This document shows, piece after piece, positions 31,798 to 43,992 of a stretch of DNA of 64,000 bases. Both the position numbers and the translations under genes were made by a program. The notes under the pieces are model-generated. The model ran no database searches. It saw nothing but the letters and a program-made list of their open reading frames with translations, and had not been told where the DNA came from. The DNA is from Bathynomus jamesi (Eukaryota > Arthropoda > Malacostraca > Isopoda > Cirolanidae). The stretch lies in the NCBI GenBank assembly GCA_023014485.1, contig JAJOZX010000878.1, positions 769,501-833,500 of the forward strand. Direction: 5' to 3'. Position 1 is the stretch's first letter. Every line of letters begins with the position of its first letter.

Positions 31798-32340
31798 TCA
31801 GATTTCGGAGGATTGTTTCGATGTGCTGCTCCATGGTATGGTCCGGCGGCAGAATCGGGTGGCTGGTGGTTCAGCAAGCATCAGAGATTCCACTCGGTCT
31901 TTCAGGATGGATCCTGAAAGATTCTGCCGAAATCTTGAGTACGACACTGACCTTTTCGAGTCTCTCCTCACCTCCTACCATTGCCGACTTGAAGCCGTCC
32001 GCCAAGCACAAGGAGGCAACACCAACTATTGAGTGGTTTTGTTTAGACGTAGAACTAAATCGTCTAAAAGATGCAACAATCAGTTTTTTGTACCTCTATT
32101 AGTTTCATCTGTGCAGGGGGGGGGGGGAATCATTGTTTGCCACCCCTTGCATCAAAATGCAAGAATCAAAATTATAAAATTTAGCTTAAAAAATAATGAC
32201 ATTATAAAATCTGCTGACATATCCTAGAATACATGAAAATCCGGAGATTTCACAATTCTGACCTATTCCGACCTGAGTCCGGAGACAAGGCTAAATTTCC
32301 AGAGACTCTGGCCTAAATACGGAGAGGTGGCAATCCTACT
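31798..32340 (+). other. Unidentified insert in the jockey-like LINE
   Basis: Contains an open frame (ISEDCFDVLLHGMVRRQNRV... to a stop at 32032) fused in frame to the LINE upstream, then a poly-G run, then a GACCTATTCCGACC/GTCCGGAGAC segment ending GAGGTGGCAATCCT. The right end looks like a transposon terminus (AGGATTGCCACCTC on the other strand). No family is recognised. Confidence 0.4.
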
Positions 32341-32589
32341 CTTCTGTCCAACTCTTTAACGCAAGAGTTAATCGGTATTTTCAATCTTTCATATATTCAA
32401 CCAGTGAACTCTTAACACAATCTTCCTCAATCCATCTTTCCCCATTTCTTTGACCTTCAATCTTTCAAACGCAGTGTTCAGACATCTCTAAAACCTTGAA
32501 CCTTGATTATCTCTCTTCTTCCTCTTTGGGAGGGGCGTTTTTGAGGGCATTTGCCCTTAGCCCCCTCCTTCCTGCTGCATAAAAAAAAA

Positions 32590-33319
32590 TGGTTTTTATA
32601 TTAAGTTAAATAAAAATCACAGAAGTATTCAATAATTTTATTTCATAAAATTTTCTAGAATGTATTTACAATCAGTTCTGTCTTTCGTTCTTAGAGGCTG
32701 TGACAATGTAAACTAAATCCTGTGTTCGTAGAAGCAGCTTAACAGATTTAGACTCGAATAGGTGGAATGTGCATTTACAGAATATATAGGATTTAAGCTC
32801 TGTAGAAGCTTGTTTTAATTGCAGAATTGATAAGACGTGTTAAATATAAACTACACAACAAAGGCACTTAAGAAATATTAGGTCTATTAAATCATTTGTA
32901 AAAAAAAAAAAAAAAAAAAACGCAGTTTTCAAGGAATATTTACATTTGAGGTGTCTGTAAATGTCAGCCACGGAAGGTGAATAAAACATTTTTATTGAGG
33001 TTTTCATCAGTAAATCTTAATCACGTTAATAAAAAAAATAATTTATGATGTGTATATATGTTACAGTAAGGTTATGAAACTTGAGAATTCACTCAGGGAC
33101 TTTAGGTTAGTTTAAGTTAGTAACTGAGTGAAATAGTAATTACGCGAAATTACTGAAAATGTAGTATATAAAGTAAAGAAAACAAAGAAATTGAGTATTC
33201 TAAAATGTGTTCACGGAAAGAAAATAGTTTTGGACTATAAAACTTCCCTTAAGTTTATTTACTTAAAAGGCCGTGATCTTTTGGTTTTATTAACAAAATA
33301 CAGTCCTGTAATAAAATAA
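32590..33319. other. No gene recognised
   Basis: AT-rich DNA with a poly-A run at 32900-32920. No element ends seen. Confidence 0.5.
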
Positions 33320-33327
33320 AAAATTAT

Positions 33328-33539
33328 GGTGCTGGTTAAGTGTGCGGTCTACCTACGATTCGGCGGTCTACCTTTTAATTATAGCTTATTATCTTGTTTA
33401 CTAATTGTTTGTTTACATCCCATTGTCAATCGCCCTTGACGATTGGTTAGGTTTAGTCATGATATTTTCGTTAGTTTTAACGAAAATATCATGATTAAAC
33501 CTAACCAATCGTAGGTAGACCGCACACTTAACCAGCACC
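33328..33539. mobile_element. Foldback element 3 with 8-bp target duplication
   Basis: Ends GGTGCTGGTTAAGTGTGCGG and reverse complement. AAAATTAT is repeated on both sides (33320-33327, 33540-33547). The arms continue into ACGATTGGTTAGG and ATGATATTTTCGTTAGTT. The left arm is interrupted by about 75 bp (33362-33436). Here the core faces the opposite way from foldbacks 1 and 2. Confidence 0.88.
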
Positions 33540-33869
33540 AAAATTATAATCTAAATATTATCATATAAATTCCTTTATCCTACGAGTAAATTAAATTATA
33601 TATTTAAAAAAAAAAAAATTGTACAATATATTAAAAACAAAAAAGATTATAATAATTTCCATACGAAATATTGGGCCAGTTCCGTATTTCCCCCCACGCA
33701 AAATATGATTTTATTGAACATTAGGATTATAAATTATTTTGATAGTCTATTAAAAATTCAAAAGGGTCCAAATTGTTGATTGTAGCATGACGGCGCCACA
33801 AAAATCTCGAAAACTATGCATTTGCACATGAAACGGATGGCAGTTTCGTACAAAACACCTCAAAATTAA

Positions 33870-34391
33870 TATAGTGAACACGTTTTATTTATTTTTACTT
33901 TCTTCATTATTTACTTTGCTTTCTGTTCTCTATTACATTTATCGCTTGCTTTCTCTACATTCGTTTTCACTGTACCGTATAGCTTCATGGTAGCCACGCC
34001 GAGACTATGAAAGCCGTTACAAAACAAAGGGGGGGTTCATTAACACTCTTTTAGCACTTGTTAATATTTTATTTAATTCCGAAAATGGTTTAGTTAATTT
34101 AGGGGAATGCGAGTAGGGAATTTTACTATAATATTTTACGTCGGAGAGGAAGAGGGGCACAAAACAATTAATTAAATTTTACGTTACATGGCGCCAACCT
34201 CACGCTTATCGCGCTGCCAAAAGACTGACTCCTTTGGGGGTAGCCCGCTCTGTCGGCCTCTGTTCAGGATTGCCAACTCTTCCCATTTTAAACAATTTCA
34301 AACAATTTCACAATTTTTAGTAAATGATTTATATTAAACATTATAATCTTAATTAAACAAAAATTAATATTCTTAACTAGGCATTACTACA
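33870..34391 (-). repeat. 3' LTR (minus orientation)
   Basis: About 95% alike to the repeat at 38487-38990 by eye. Reads TGTAGTAATGCCTAGTTAAG at its start on the minus strand. Contains the CCGACAGAGCGGGCTACCCC segment and the GACGTAAAATATTATAGTAA segment seen in both copies. Confidence 0.85.
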
Positions 34392-34489
34392 CTCGCATCA
34401 CCCCCTTGAAAATAAGTTTTTCATTAGGAAAACTTATTAATATCGTTTAACAAATTTAATAAATTTATTCCACAAATTTATATATTTTG

Positions 34490-34535
<46 letters not shown>

Positions 34536-37500
34536 TCAAAGTTGATAGACAAGAATAATTAGAATGACAAATTCCACACATATATTTTGTATCATATTAT
34601 AAAAACCGAAAACTTTATAATTTTTCACATTTGCATAAAATAACATTTCACACTAATAATTAAATTACAACCTGTAACTAATCTACACATTGCAAAAAAA
34701 AAGTAACTGAAAATTTTCTTACAGTGGCCGCACAAATCTCAAGTTCACAATCTACTCCAGCGATTCCTCATCAAAGATCGCTTTACATTCGAAAAAAATT
34801 ATTTGTATAGTTATACAGTTACTATCAGGGCAACATAGAAAAAGATAAGAAAAAGTTTACATAAAATACTGACCAAGAGCGCACATACTATTTCACGAAA
34901 AACACAACAAATATGGGCAATAATCGCAGCCTTTCACTTATAATTTCATTACATAATAATCAGTACATTAATTTGCTGGACGTTGTTTAGATCACAATCC
35001 GCACGCTGACAACGGACTTTAATTTCCAATCGCAGCTCTCCTGCTCACTTCGCTAGAATGCAAGGGATTGCATCAATCAACATGCAACAGGGCAGCACGC
35101 TATAATGGTTCCGCTCTCTCTCCAAATGGCGAAAAAAAAAACGAGACGTCCAATTCTAAAAGGATCAGGGGGGAGATATCTGAAAGCGGGACCACGCGCC
35201 GGAATTGGACGGAATTTGCAATTCTAGAAGTCGATGAAGAAACTCGCCTTGTCTCATCTCCACTTTTGTCGGTGAACGCTGCTTTTCCTACGTCCAGCTG
35301 AAAGACTCTTCTACTGGCAACAATCAAACGATCACTCCGCCGTAGGCCGTTTCCCAACGAACCTACTGTATGTCTGTATGGACAGTACAGTCGTAAACAC
35401 CCGTTCAAGCTCTCGTGGCTTGCCTACCGCGTGCTACAACACATATTTAGCGAAGCATTCGAGCAGCGTGACCAGCTACTGCCCGAAAAATACCAGTAGA
35501 CCATCTTCGATCGAAACTTTCGTGTGCCAAGACCCTGCACACGAAGTTTCTCTTCTCTTCCGAAACTGTCCTGCGCCAACTTCATGCGCATTCGGTTTCT
35601 CTCTTCTGTCTCTTCTCTTCCGAAACCATCCTGCGCCAAGTCCCTGCGCCATCTGGTTTCTCTTCTCTCTCTCTCTCTCATCATTGGTGATCGATCACCT
35701 ATGCGGTCGACTAAACTCAATGGATGGAACTCGGATTCAACTTGGTTGTCTCCAAACCGAGCCTCTCGAAATTTTGAAAAAAAAAAGTTTATTCGAAACG
35801 TTTCTGTACTGCTTATCATTTATTTAATATTTAATTTACCGAATTTTCTCGACAGTTCACTTCGAAACAATAACTACACATTTGCTCTGGCCAAATTCAC
35901 GAGAAAAAAATGACAAATCTAAAAATTTCGCAAAAATTTAATCACATCAAGCTACCAATAAGGTCACTTATGGCAGTTACAGCGGAGAAGATAAAAAGGT
36001 CATAAAACGTACGAAACAAAATTGTACAGTATAAATATAAAAGTGCCCATACATAGCAACTGTTAGTATAATTTAAGAAATATTATTGTTCAAACTACCG
36101 TCAGAAATCACATCAATACTTTTAAATACAAAAGACAAAAATGAACCCCAGAAACTTCATGTTATCACTTCTCTGACAATCATGAACCCTCTTGCCCTTT
36201 GAGGAGGAGCACACTAAGACGCCACAAAAACGTTACTGGCTATCTAGAAGGCTCCATTTCCGAGTGTACACTTGAGCCAATGTTTTAAATGCATTAGTTA
36301 ACCCCCGACTGAAGGTTTAAACAATAATAATTTTCCAAAACAGCTATTAAAAAGTTAAAAAATTTAAATATTACTACCGGAAATTATTTTGATACAGTAA
36401 TTCCAACTTGAAACGCTAAATTTCATAGGAATCAAATCGCAATTCACAAATTACATCTGAGATACAACTCTCTCCTTCAACAGGAACCCCAGTATGGTTT
36501 GCAAATCACAAAAATCCCAGCAATTTATCGTTTCCAAGTGAAACTACAAATTTTCATCGTTATACTAAATAAGAATAGCTAATATGCACTCAAAAATACA
36601 CGCAACCTACTGTAAACAAAAACAAAACATTGCATAATTGAGAGCGGTCGCTTTGTTTGTAAGCGAACCTCTATACAAATATCCCTAACAGAATGAAACT
36701 GCATTATATCCTGACATAATTTTGTAATTTTTTCTATGCAGACGCTCGAACTAAAAAAAAAAGGACATTTTTCATTTCTAATACCCAAATTAAAATATTA
36801 AATCAAAACATCCTTTTTAGAATACAATCTAAATTCCAAATAAAAATTTTACCATTGTCATTGAACTGGAAAGAAAAATAAAAATCGGCCTACCTATAAA
36901 AATAAAATTAAATGAATCTATAAAACAAAGAAACAATATGAAAACTTTCTACGCAAATTTCTGTAATTAAAAAAAAATTACAATAATGTCCAAATTTCAT
37001 AAAATGTGTGTACCGCCGCACTTTTAGACCTATAATTAATAAATTCAATGTTATGCGCGGAAAGAACAATTTAGAATTTAATGCATAACATTTGTGCTTA
37101 TAAAAAAAAATCCTATGATTATTTATGTTAAACCAATTAAAATTTTGTTAAATAACTAAGAATTTAATACTCAGACATATACCGTAGTGACGGTCAATAT
37201 GAACAATATTTAACGATAGGCCTACAAGAAATCTTTCTTTAGTACAATACAATAGCCATTTTACAAAATATGTCGGAATTGTCGTGAAAATGAACGAAAG
37301 GAACGGAGAGAAAAAAAATAGATAATCAGCCTACCTACCAAATTTTACGAGTATAAATATAAAATATATATATATAACTAATATATACGTATAAGTTAAT
37401 ATGTAAGTGTATAATTAATGATATATAAAAAAATCCAAAAAAAATTTATAGAAAATTTCACAACACAATTTCTCTATTTCAGTTAAACGAATTTAGCTTA

Positions 37501-38474
37501 TTTTGAAGTCTAACACAATCCTATACGGCCAGCCTATAATCTGACAAATTAATATGTTTAAGATTATTTTTCGACTGTCCCTTAAAATGTAACTTAATCC
37601 TATTAGCGCGAAGCGAAGCGAAGCAAAAAGCCCGTAAACCTATATAAACAATCATTATATACAACCAATCGAAATATAATCAAAAATCTACTAATGAATC
37701 CCAGAAAATTTTACATGTTCATGAAATGTCTTACAATACTATATATGTATATATACCTAGAAATGCGGTACAAATTTTCGCTGAAACATTTTAAAGGACC
37801 GTATAAAATGTGTATCACACTGTATTTAAACTAACATAATTCACTTACGTACAAATTCAGTAAAATTTTTCTATATTAATCGTTATTATTTATCACAATT
37901 TCTACTAATTCCAAAAGTTTAAACACAAAAAAGACACAAACGTAGGTAGGTTTGAGGACAGGAGAAAAGGTGAACGAAATGAAGTGAAAAGAATTGAGTC
38001 TCGGCAGCAACGAACGATTTGAAATATATCTCTCCGACGGGCTGAACGAAAGCTAACGAATTAGGAAACAAACGACTCTGAAATTTAATGTTACTCAAAT
38101 GTTTTGACCAACGGAAAACCGACTCTGTAACGACTAAAAGAAGTTTTGAGTCTCTAGACTCAATCTCAAACAACAAATTTTGACGCGCGAAAGTTTTTGA
38201 AGCGACGCGACTCAGAATAATTTGGAATGTAAGGGGCGCCATTTTGAATTTGCAATGAATTTTTGCTTAATTTGATAATTACTCTAAAACGGGTAGCGAA
38301 ACAGAATATCCACTAATTTTCTTTATACGGAGAACGTGAAAACGATCGTGATTAGTCGAAAGAACACACGCACAAATTTTGAATTCCTATTTATCAGAGA
38401 CGAAAAAATAATGCATAAGCCTAACGGAGTGCATGGGTTCGTATTATTAAATTGATAACAATTTAATAAGGTTA
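34392..38474. other. LTR-element interior without recognised genes
   Basis: AT-rich, with a poly-T run at 34492-34528 and a GC-richer stretch at 35040-35760. That stretch holds a duplicated ~57-bp unit (CTTCTCTTCCGAAAC near 35564 and 35621) and an open frame on each strand, neither resembling a retroviral-type protein. Confidence 0.6.
37919..38242 (-). CDS. Hypothetical 107-codon ORF near the 5' end of the LTR element
   Basis: Begins MAPLTFQIILSRVASKTFAR about 240 bases inside the element in its own orientation, where a gag leader would lie. Rich in Phe and Ser with two short hydrophobic stretches. No Cys-His box or known domain. It may be a fortuitous frame. Confidence 0.2.
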   Translation of the reverse strand: MAPLTFQIILSRVASKTFARQNLLFEIESRDSKLLLVVTESVFRWSKHLSNIKFQSRLFPNSLAFVQPVGEIYFKSFVAAETQFFSLHFVHLFSCPQTYLRLCLFCV

Positions 38475-38484
38475 GCTGCCACCA
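38475..38484 (-). promoter_or_regulatory. LTR primer-binding-site candidate
   Basis: TGGTGGCAGC on the minus strand, two bases inside the 5' LTR. A TGG start (pairing with a tRNA CCA end) at this position is what LTR elements use for minus-strand priming. Confidence 0.65.
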
Positions 38485-38486
38485 AA

Positions 38487-38990
38487 TATCGTGAACATTT
38501 TATTATTTACTTTCTTCATTATTTACTTCTTTCTGTTCTCTACATTTATCGCTTGCTTTCTCTACACTCGTTTTCACTGTACCGTATACTTCATGGTAGC
38601 CACGCCGAGACTATGAAAGCCGTTACAACACAAAGGGGGGTTCATTAACACTCTTTTAACACTTGTTAACACTTTATTTAATTCCGAAAATGGTTTAAGT
38701 AATTTGAGGGGATGCGAGTAGGAAATTTTACTATAATATTTTACGTCGGAGAGGGGCACAAAACAATTAATTTAATTTTACGTTACATGGCCCCAACTTT
38801 ACGCTTATCGCGCTACCGAAGGACTGACTCCTTTTGGGGTAGCCCGCTCTGTCGGCCTCTGTTCAGGATTGCCAACTCTTCCCATTTTAAACAATTTCAA
38901 ACAATTTCACAATTATTAGTAAATGATTTATATTAAACATTATAATCTTAATTAAACAAAAATTAATATTCTTAACTAGGCATTACTACC
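38487..38990 (-). repeat. 5' LTR (minus orientation)
   Basis: Direct repeat of 33870-34391 with a few small indels; the outermost base is G rather than T. ATTAA follows directly. Confidence 0.85.
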
Positions 38991-39019
38991 ATTAACCAGA
39001 AAAGTTTGCTCTCGTCATT

Positions 39020-39118
39020 TTTGTTTAAACTAACGAAAATATCACAACTTAACATAACCAATCATCAAGGGTGTACAATTGACCTAACTGGGCGTTCAAT
39101 TGACCTAACCGGGCATAA
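39020..39118. repeat. Single-arm copy of the foldback core
   Basis: AACTAACGAAAATATCACAA, ACCAATCATCAAGGGTGTAC and a doubled TTGACCTAAC(T/C)GGGC. No inverted partner is present. It truncates the adjacent Merlin coding fragment. Confidence 0.7.
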
Positions 39119-39290
39119 CACGTTTTCGGCATCTATATTCCAATGAGCTACGATATTCTCTATATCTAATTGTCATCTTCTCTCCACATACTCTACATGA
39201 TGGTGTATTTCTTAATAATCCTTTCCCGATCAAATAATTCACGATTCTTTCTCTATCTTCAATTATGCCAAAAAGTCTTCTGAAATTCAT
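39105..39290 (-). pseudogene. Merlin/IS1016-type transposase, N-terminal fragment
   Basis: Reads MNFRRLFGIIEDRERIVNYL, then CRVCGEKMTIRYREYR and YRCRKRV. The FxxLxxxIxDxExxIxxL opening and the CxxC...C zinc ribbon resemble the N-terminus of ISXO2-like (Merlin) transposases. The frame ends where the foldback core begins. The DDE part is missing. Confidence 0.55.
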
Positions 39291-40453
39291 CCTAAAAAAT
39301 TTTAAAAATTTAATAAAGCACCCAATTAAACAAAAAGCACCAATTTTTTAATAAAATATATATACGAAACTATTTTTTAATAAAAAATGTCGGGGGCGGG
39401 GGCAATACGGAACTGTAGCCGACCGAAATATTAATCCCTTTTTTTACTGTATTAAAAGTTTTGTCTAAATAAACGAATATTTTTTAATAAAAAAAATAAA
39501 AGTATAACTTTAAAAATGTTTGTTTTAAAAACAGAATTTTTTTTTTTAATTTGATAAAAAAAAAATTTATTCATGAAATATTCAGTTATTTATTATAATT
39601 TTTTTATTTTCGGAGAGGGATGTTGGACTAACAAAAAGAAATTTTACTGCACCCCCCCCCCCAAAATATCTCCCCTATTCACTAAATTTGTAAATAACTT
39701 TAAAACAACACTGCATGGATGGAATTCTGTAAAATGAATCGGTTCTCGAAATTATTTGTTAAACCTCTGATAAACGCATGTTAATTCTTAATAATCTTAA
39801 GGCCTTCCGAGGTTCGTATATCTATGAAATTTCCAATAGTATATATATATATACACACGGAAAATAATTTGTTGCTTCGGTGTTGTTCGATGGAGTTATT
39901 TAACCTCCTTCGCAACATCTAAGGTCATATGAGGGAAGGAACCTACAGCTTTTTGTGGGATCCGAACTACGGGTTGCCACATCATCTGAACACGGAAGAC
40001 GATCCCCCATTCAACTACTATCCAGATACAACGTCCTTTAACTTCGCTGATCGAGGAGAAGTGGTGTTTCGACATTGACCATAACGTATCTAATTTATTG
40101 TTTAACAATACTTTGGCTTCATTAGAACAAAACCATTTTGTTATTTTACATTTAACAAATTAATTTTGACGCTTTAATTATAGAATTAATATCATGTTTA
40201 TATGACCCAAAATACTTGAAAATTTTCTTCAAACTTAACATAGTATACATATATATTGTGATGATGATAATAAAATAATTAATAAAGGAAAAAAAAACGT
40301 GTTATTGCGAGTTTTATACTACGTATAACGACGTAACTTTCTTGGGGTAACTTCGAAAGCCTTTAGAGTTTATTATATAAAAGCGTTCATTTTAAAATTT
40401 TTTTTAATAAACAATTTTTTAAAAAGAAAAACAAAAATTCAGAAACAAAATTA

Positions 40454-40454
<1 letters not shown>
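39291..40454. other. No gene recognised
   Basis: AT-rich with homopolymers (poly-C at 39651-39661) and a short TA run at about 39839-39853. No coding or element signal seen. Confidence 0.5.

Positions 40455-40505
<51 letters not shown>
40455..40505. repeat. (TA)n microsatellite
   Basis: An uninterrupted TA tract. Confidence 0.95.
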
Positions 40506-40510
<5 letters not shown>

Positions 40511-40582
40511 GATAAATATTTTTCATAATTTTCTTATTTTAAAAATTATTTTCAAAATAAATTAAACATTTTGTCGCAATAA

Positions 40583-41150
40583 TGCTGGTGGGGTGGCTCA
40601 ACCCACACGGTTCTACTTGACCAACAATTCACCTTTTAACTTCAAGAAAATTGTAACTAACTTGAGTTCCTCAAAAAGTAACGGCTGAAGTTTATTTTTG
40701 AAAACAGTCTTCCTTGGAAGAAGGAATTAAATGTTTTTCGTCTCATCGATTCCCCGCCTCTTACTGACTGTCTTCAATCTTTCTCTCTCTTCGCCGCAAT
40801 TTTGCCTCTCTCTCTCTTTACTATCGGTATTACTCGTATAACGACACTGCTCTTTCGAACACTCTAATCGCATGCCTCCTCTTTTAAAGAGCTTGCAGTA
40901 CCCGACACATTCTCATTCCTTTTCTGTCCAGCTGTCAAACGCAAGGATTAATCGGTATTTTCAATCTTTCATCTACTCACCCGGTCAACTCTGGAACACA
41001 CTTCCTCAATCCATCTTTCCCCCTGTCTATGACCTCCAATCAGGCTCCTCGAAAACCCTGAACTTTAATTTTGACTCTCTTCTTTCTCTATGGGGGGAGA
41101 CGTTTTTGCGAGCATTCGTCCTTGGCCCCTCCTTCCTACATAAAAAAATA
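40583..41150 (+). mobile_element. Jockey-like LINE, copy 2 (3' part)
   Basis: Starts GCTGGTGGGGTGGCTCAACC (complement match at about 47460-47485), is disrupted around 40620-40745, then reads through CCCCGCCTCTTACTGACTG to SFSVQLSNARINRYFQSFIY, GQLWNTLPQSIFPPVYDLQS and the common 3' end with CATTCGTCCTTGGCCCCTC. Confidence 0.75.
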
Positions 41151-41159
41151 TATAATATT

Positions 41160-42020
41160 TTGGTTGGGTTTCACCAAACTGTTCAGAGTTGACCTCTGTT
41201 TGACTCCTATGCAGCATCTCGCCACATTTTGGGGATGTGATGAAGGAGAGCGTTGCTTTTAACTCTCATCCTGCCCTTCATAAACAGCTTGCATGATCTA
41301 GTCAGGCACTGCTTTACAGATACTCCTGTCGAGTTCGTATGTGAAGCAGCTAGGTTGGTATGCTGGAAAATTTCCATTTATTTTGGTAGCGCGTTAAAGA
41401 AATTATTTTCCATTTTCCTTTATATGGCCCGCTGTCCCACCGCAGTTGAGATAGTACAGAATCTACCTTTTCTCTCGTTCCACTGTTTTTATTTCATTTT
41501 TAAAGTTTGGGATATATCCCTCGAGAATTTTCCATGTGCATTATTGTGTATAACTCACTTCTTTTGAAGGAGTACAATTTCTAGGATTGTGGTCGTGACC
41601 AGTAGTCTTCATCTTTCTTTTCCTGTATTAGATGTGCAAGTAGTCTTTTGTATGGCTTCTAATATGTTTGCAATATCTTTATTTCTGTATGGGCTTGTAA
41701 GTACTGAACAATGCTCAATTATCGTTGGACTAAACTCTCTCATACTTTCAGTTAACGTTTGCTTTTCTGCTGTGGAAGCTCCTCCACATAATTTCCATTA
41801 TTTTTTAATTTTAATTTTAAAATTTGTTAATTCTGCATCTGATGACGTATATCAGGAAGTCTTGAGATCGAGCCCGACCGAGGATTTATTTCAGACTTCC
41901 TTGGTGAGTTGTGATTCAGATTCCATGCTAAGCTGAAGTGCTAAGGTAGTGCAAAAAGCTTGAACTTCGTCAGAATGAACGATTCGGGCGAAATCAAACT
42001 AGGGATATATATATTATATA
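41160..42020. other. No gene recognised
   Basis: Two open frames of about 100 codons (41253-41567, 41589-41936) are rich in Phe, Leu, Cys and Ser and resemble nothing I know. They look fortuitous. Confidence 0.4.
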
Positions 42021-42024
42021 TACA

Positions 42025-42219
42025 CAGGGTGTTTCAGGAGGAAAGGTCAATACTTCGGGAGGTGATAGTATCGGTCATTGTGAGAAAAAAGTTCATATGA
42101 ACATGTATCTAATTCTGAATGGTTACGGAGATAGAGCTGTTTGAATCTGATGCACGCACAGCACTTCCTCCCCCTTCCCTCCCCTATAACCTTGAACCAT
42201 GTAAGCTGTAATGTAAGCA
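42025..42219 (+). mobile_element. End fragment of the DD41D element 3 family
   Basis: Begins CAGGGTGTTTCAGGAGGAAA and follows the 120-bp TIR and subterminal region of element 3 with few changes. It stops abruptly at ATGTAAGCATG and passes directly into LINE T. The other end is missing. Confidence 0.85.
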
Positions 42220-42876
42220 TGTTGTATAGCTAACACAAGGATAAATAACTTAGTTTATGCCGATTATATGGTGTTAATAAGTCCCTCTGTTAAAGGTCTG
42301 GATCGGCTACTAAAAGTCTGCGAAGTGTATTCGCAGAAACATGATATTCTTTTTGATGTTACAAAAACTAAAGTTGTGCAATTTCATCCTAAAAGCTGTA
42401 ATCAGCCAGCTGATATTAGGTTTAAAATGAATGGTGAAGTAATTGAGGAAGTACAAGAGTTTAAGTATTTGGGTTAAACTATTACCAGCTCCTTGAGTGA
42501 TGACTCGGATATAAGAAAACAATCTCGAAGCCTGTGTGCTAAAGCGAATATGACCCTAAGGAACTTTCGATTCTGTACAAGTGAAGCTAAAGACACTCTC
42601 TTTCGTACTTTCTGCAGTAATATATGCGGACAGCAACTGTGGGTGAATTATAAAAAAGGTTCTGGCAGAACTCTAAATTTGCCTGCCATTTATCCTCTAA
42701 GCTATGGAATTCTTGGTACGAAAACGTCTTTCTGTAGCTCCACTTAACTTCGACATTACAGTATTATTTCTAATCAATTGTATATATTTCTATCCTTAGT
42801 ATATGAACTGTCATTGCATTAATAATATTTGTCATATGGAATATAGTCTGCCAATAAACATTTTCATTTTCATTTC
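42220..42876 (+). mobile_element. LINE T, copy 2 (5' truncated)
   Basis: From TTGTATAGCTAACACAAGG onward it matches LINE T copy 1 from 13956. It encodes SVKGLDRLLKVCEVYSQKHD and VQEFKYLG; the catalytic YADD is altered to YADY (tat gcc gat tat). A deletion of about 180 bp near 42680 relative to copy 1. The 3' end is a (CATTTT)-like tail before TA repeats. Confidence 0.85.
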
Positions 42877-43554
42877 ATATCTATATATATATATTATATA
42901 TATGTTTCCTGGCTTTGGCACACCTATAGCGATAGAGCAGAATTTTGACTAACATTATTTTTTATTTTTAAATGGAGACTTTAGTCGATGTAAAATGTGG
43001 CGTTCCTAAAAGTGTCTGGTAACATCTGACATACCTTTCTTCAAACTTTAAAACTAAATACATAAAAAGAAACATTAATTTTTTCATTATTAAAAGTAAT
43101 TAAATAAAAATGAAACTTTGACGTAACATGATTGATGAAACATCCTCAAGATTTCTTTATTTTTTCAAAGATCTTCGTCCCATCAAATGAATTAAAAAAA
43201 ATCTTTTAGTTGAAAGTTTAGATACTTTTAACCCTTTTTGGGGGAGATGGGGAACGGCTGGGGAGGTGGGAACAGAGAGGTGGGAGAGGCGAGCGGGGAG
43301 GGCAGGGTGGCACAGGGAGAGGAGATCTCAACTTGTAATTTCCACTTTAAGACCTAAAAGCCCTCGTTTGACGATAAACTTTTCGAGCCCCTAAATTAAT
43401 CAAGCATTTCAAATGCTTCTCATTTAACTTTGTAATATCCCTTCAAACAATTAGGAATTACTTAGTGGAGCCGATTGAAAACCATTGGATACAGTGAAAC
43501 GACCGAGTTTGCCCAACCCAATCATAATTTTAAATTAAACACACACACACTTAT
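42877..43554. other. No gene recognised; G-rich purine tract
   Basis: Mostly AT-rich. At 43241-43330 the plus strand is G-rich with many GGG/GGGG runs, a candidate for quadruplex formation. Confidence 0.45.
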
Positions 43555-43560
43555 ATATAT

Positions 43561-43594
<34 letters not shown>

Positions 43595-43596
43595 CA

Positions 43597-43992
43597 CAAG
43601 GTGTCCCAAAAGTCAGTTTACCGAGGAAAATGTTTTCTCCTGATGATTATTCTAAACATTATGACAATTTTTTTTACAGCAAAAAGCCAGCATGTCTTCA
43701 GGACCTTAAAGACTATTTGTGAAGAATTCCAACTCTTAAGCAATGATAAGGAACTATGTAAAGCAATTTGCCGGTCAACCGTTAACAGGTACAAGATGTG
43801 CATCGAACAATATGGACGACATTTTGAAGTTATTGCAACCAGAACTATTCTCATGTTTGTAAATATGTTTCAGAAATTTTTTTTTCTGTTTTCTTATGCT
43901 TTGTAAATATATTTATGAAACAAGTTTTTTTCTTTGTAGTAAACTCACCTTAGGAGAACATTTTCTTCGGTAAACTGACTTTTGGGACACTC

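Larger units (their letters stand above)
30420..32575 (+). mobile_element. Jockey-like LINE, copy 1 (interrupted twice)
   Basis: Reverse transcriptase segments at 30484-31205 and 31441-31797, and the 3' end at 32341-32575 (TCTGTCCAACTCT...CATTTGCCCTTAGCCCCC). Two foreign pieces split it: a hAT-like MITE (31212-31440) and a 540-bp insert (31798-32340). Other copies of the family lie at 17934, 40583 and 46998 (antisense). Confidence 0.8.
33870..38990 (-). mobile_element. Non-autonomous LTR retrotransposon (LARD-like)
   Basis: Two direct repeats of about 510 bp bracket 4.1 kb. ATTAA is repeated at 33865-33869 and 38991-38995, a 5-bp target duplication. On the minus strand a primer-binding-site-like TGGTGGCAGC follows the first LTR and a purine tract (AAGGGGGTGATG) precedes the second, which fixes the orientation. 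No gag, protease, reverse transcriptase or integrase is recognisable in the interior. The size fits a large retrotransposon derivative. Confidence 0.85.

Noticed and set aside
35378..35827. 149-codon ORF inside the LTR element as a gag candidate
   Set aside because: It overlaps an equally long open frame on the other strand, contains a duplicated 57-bp unit and has no gag-like feature; the element is oriented the other way.
41589..41936. 115-codon ORF
   Set aside because: Biased to Phe, Leu, Ser and Cys as expected of T-rich DNA; no domain or flanking signal.
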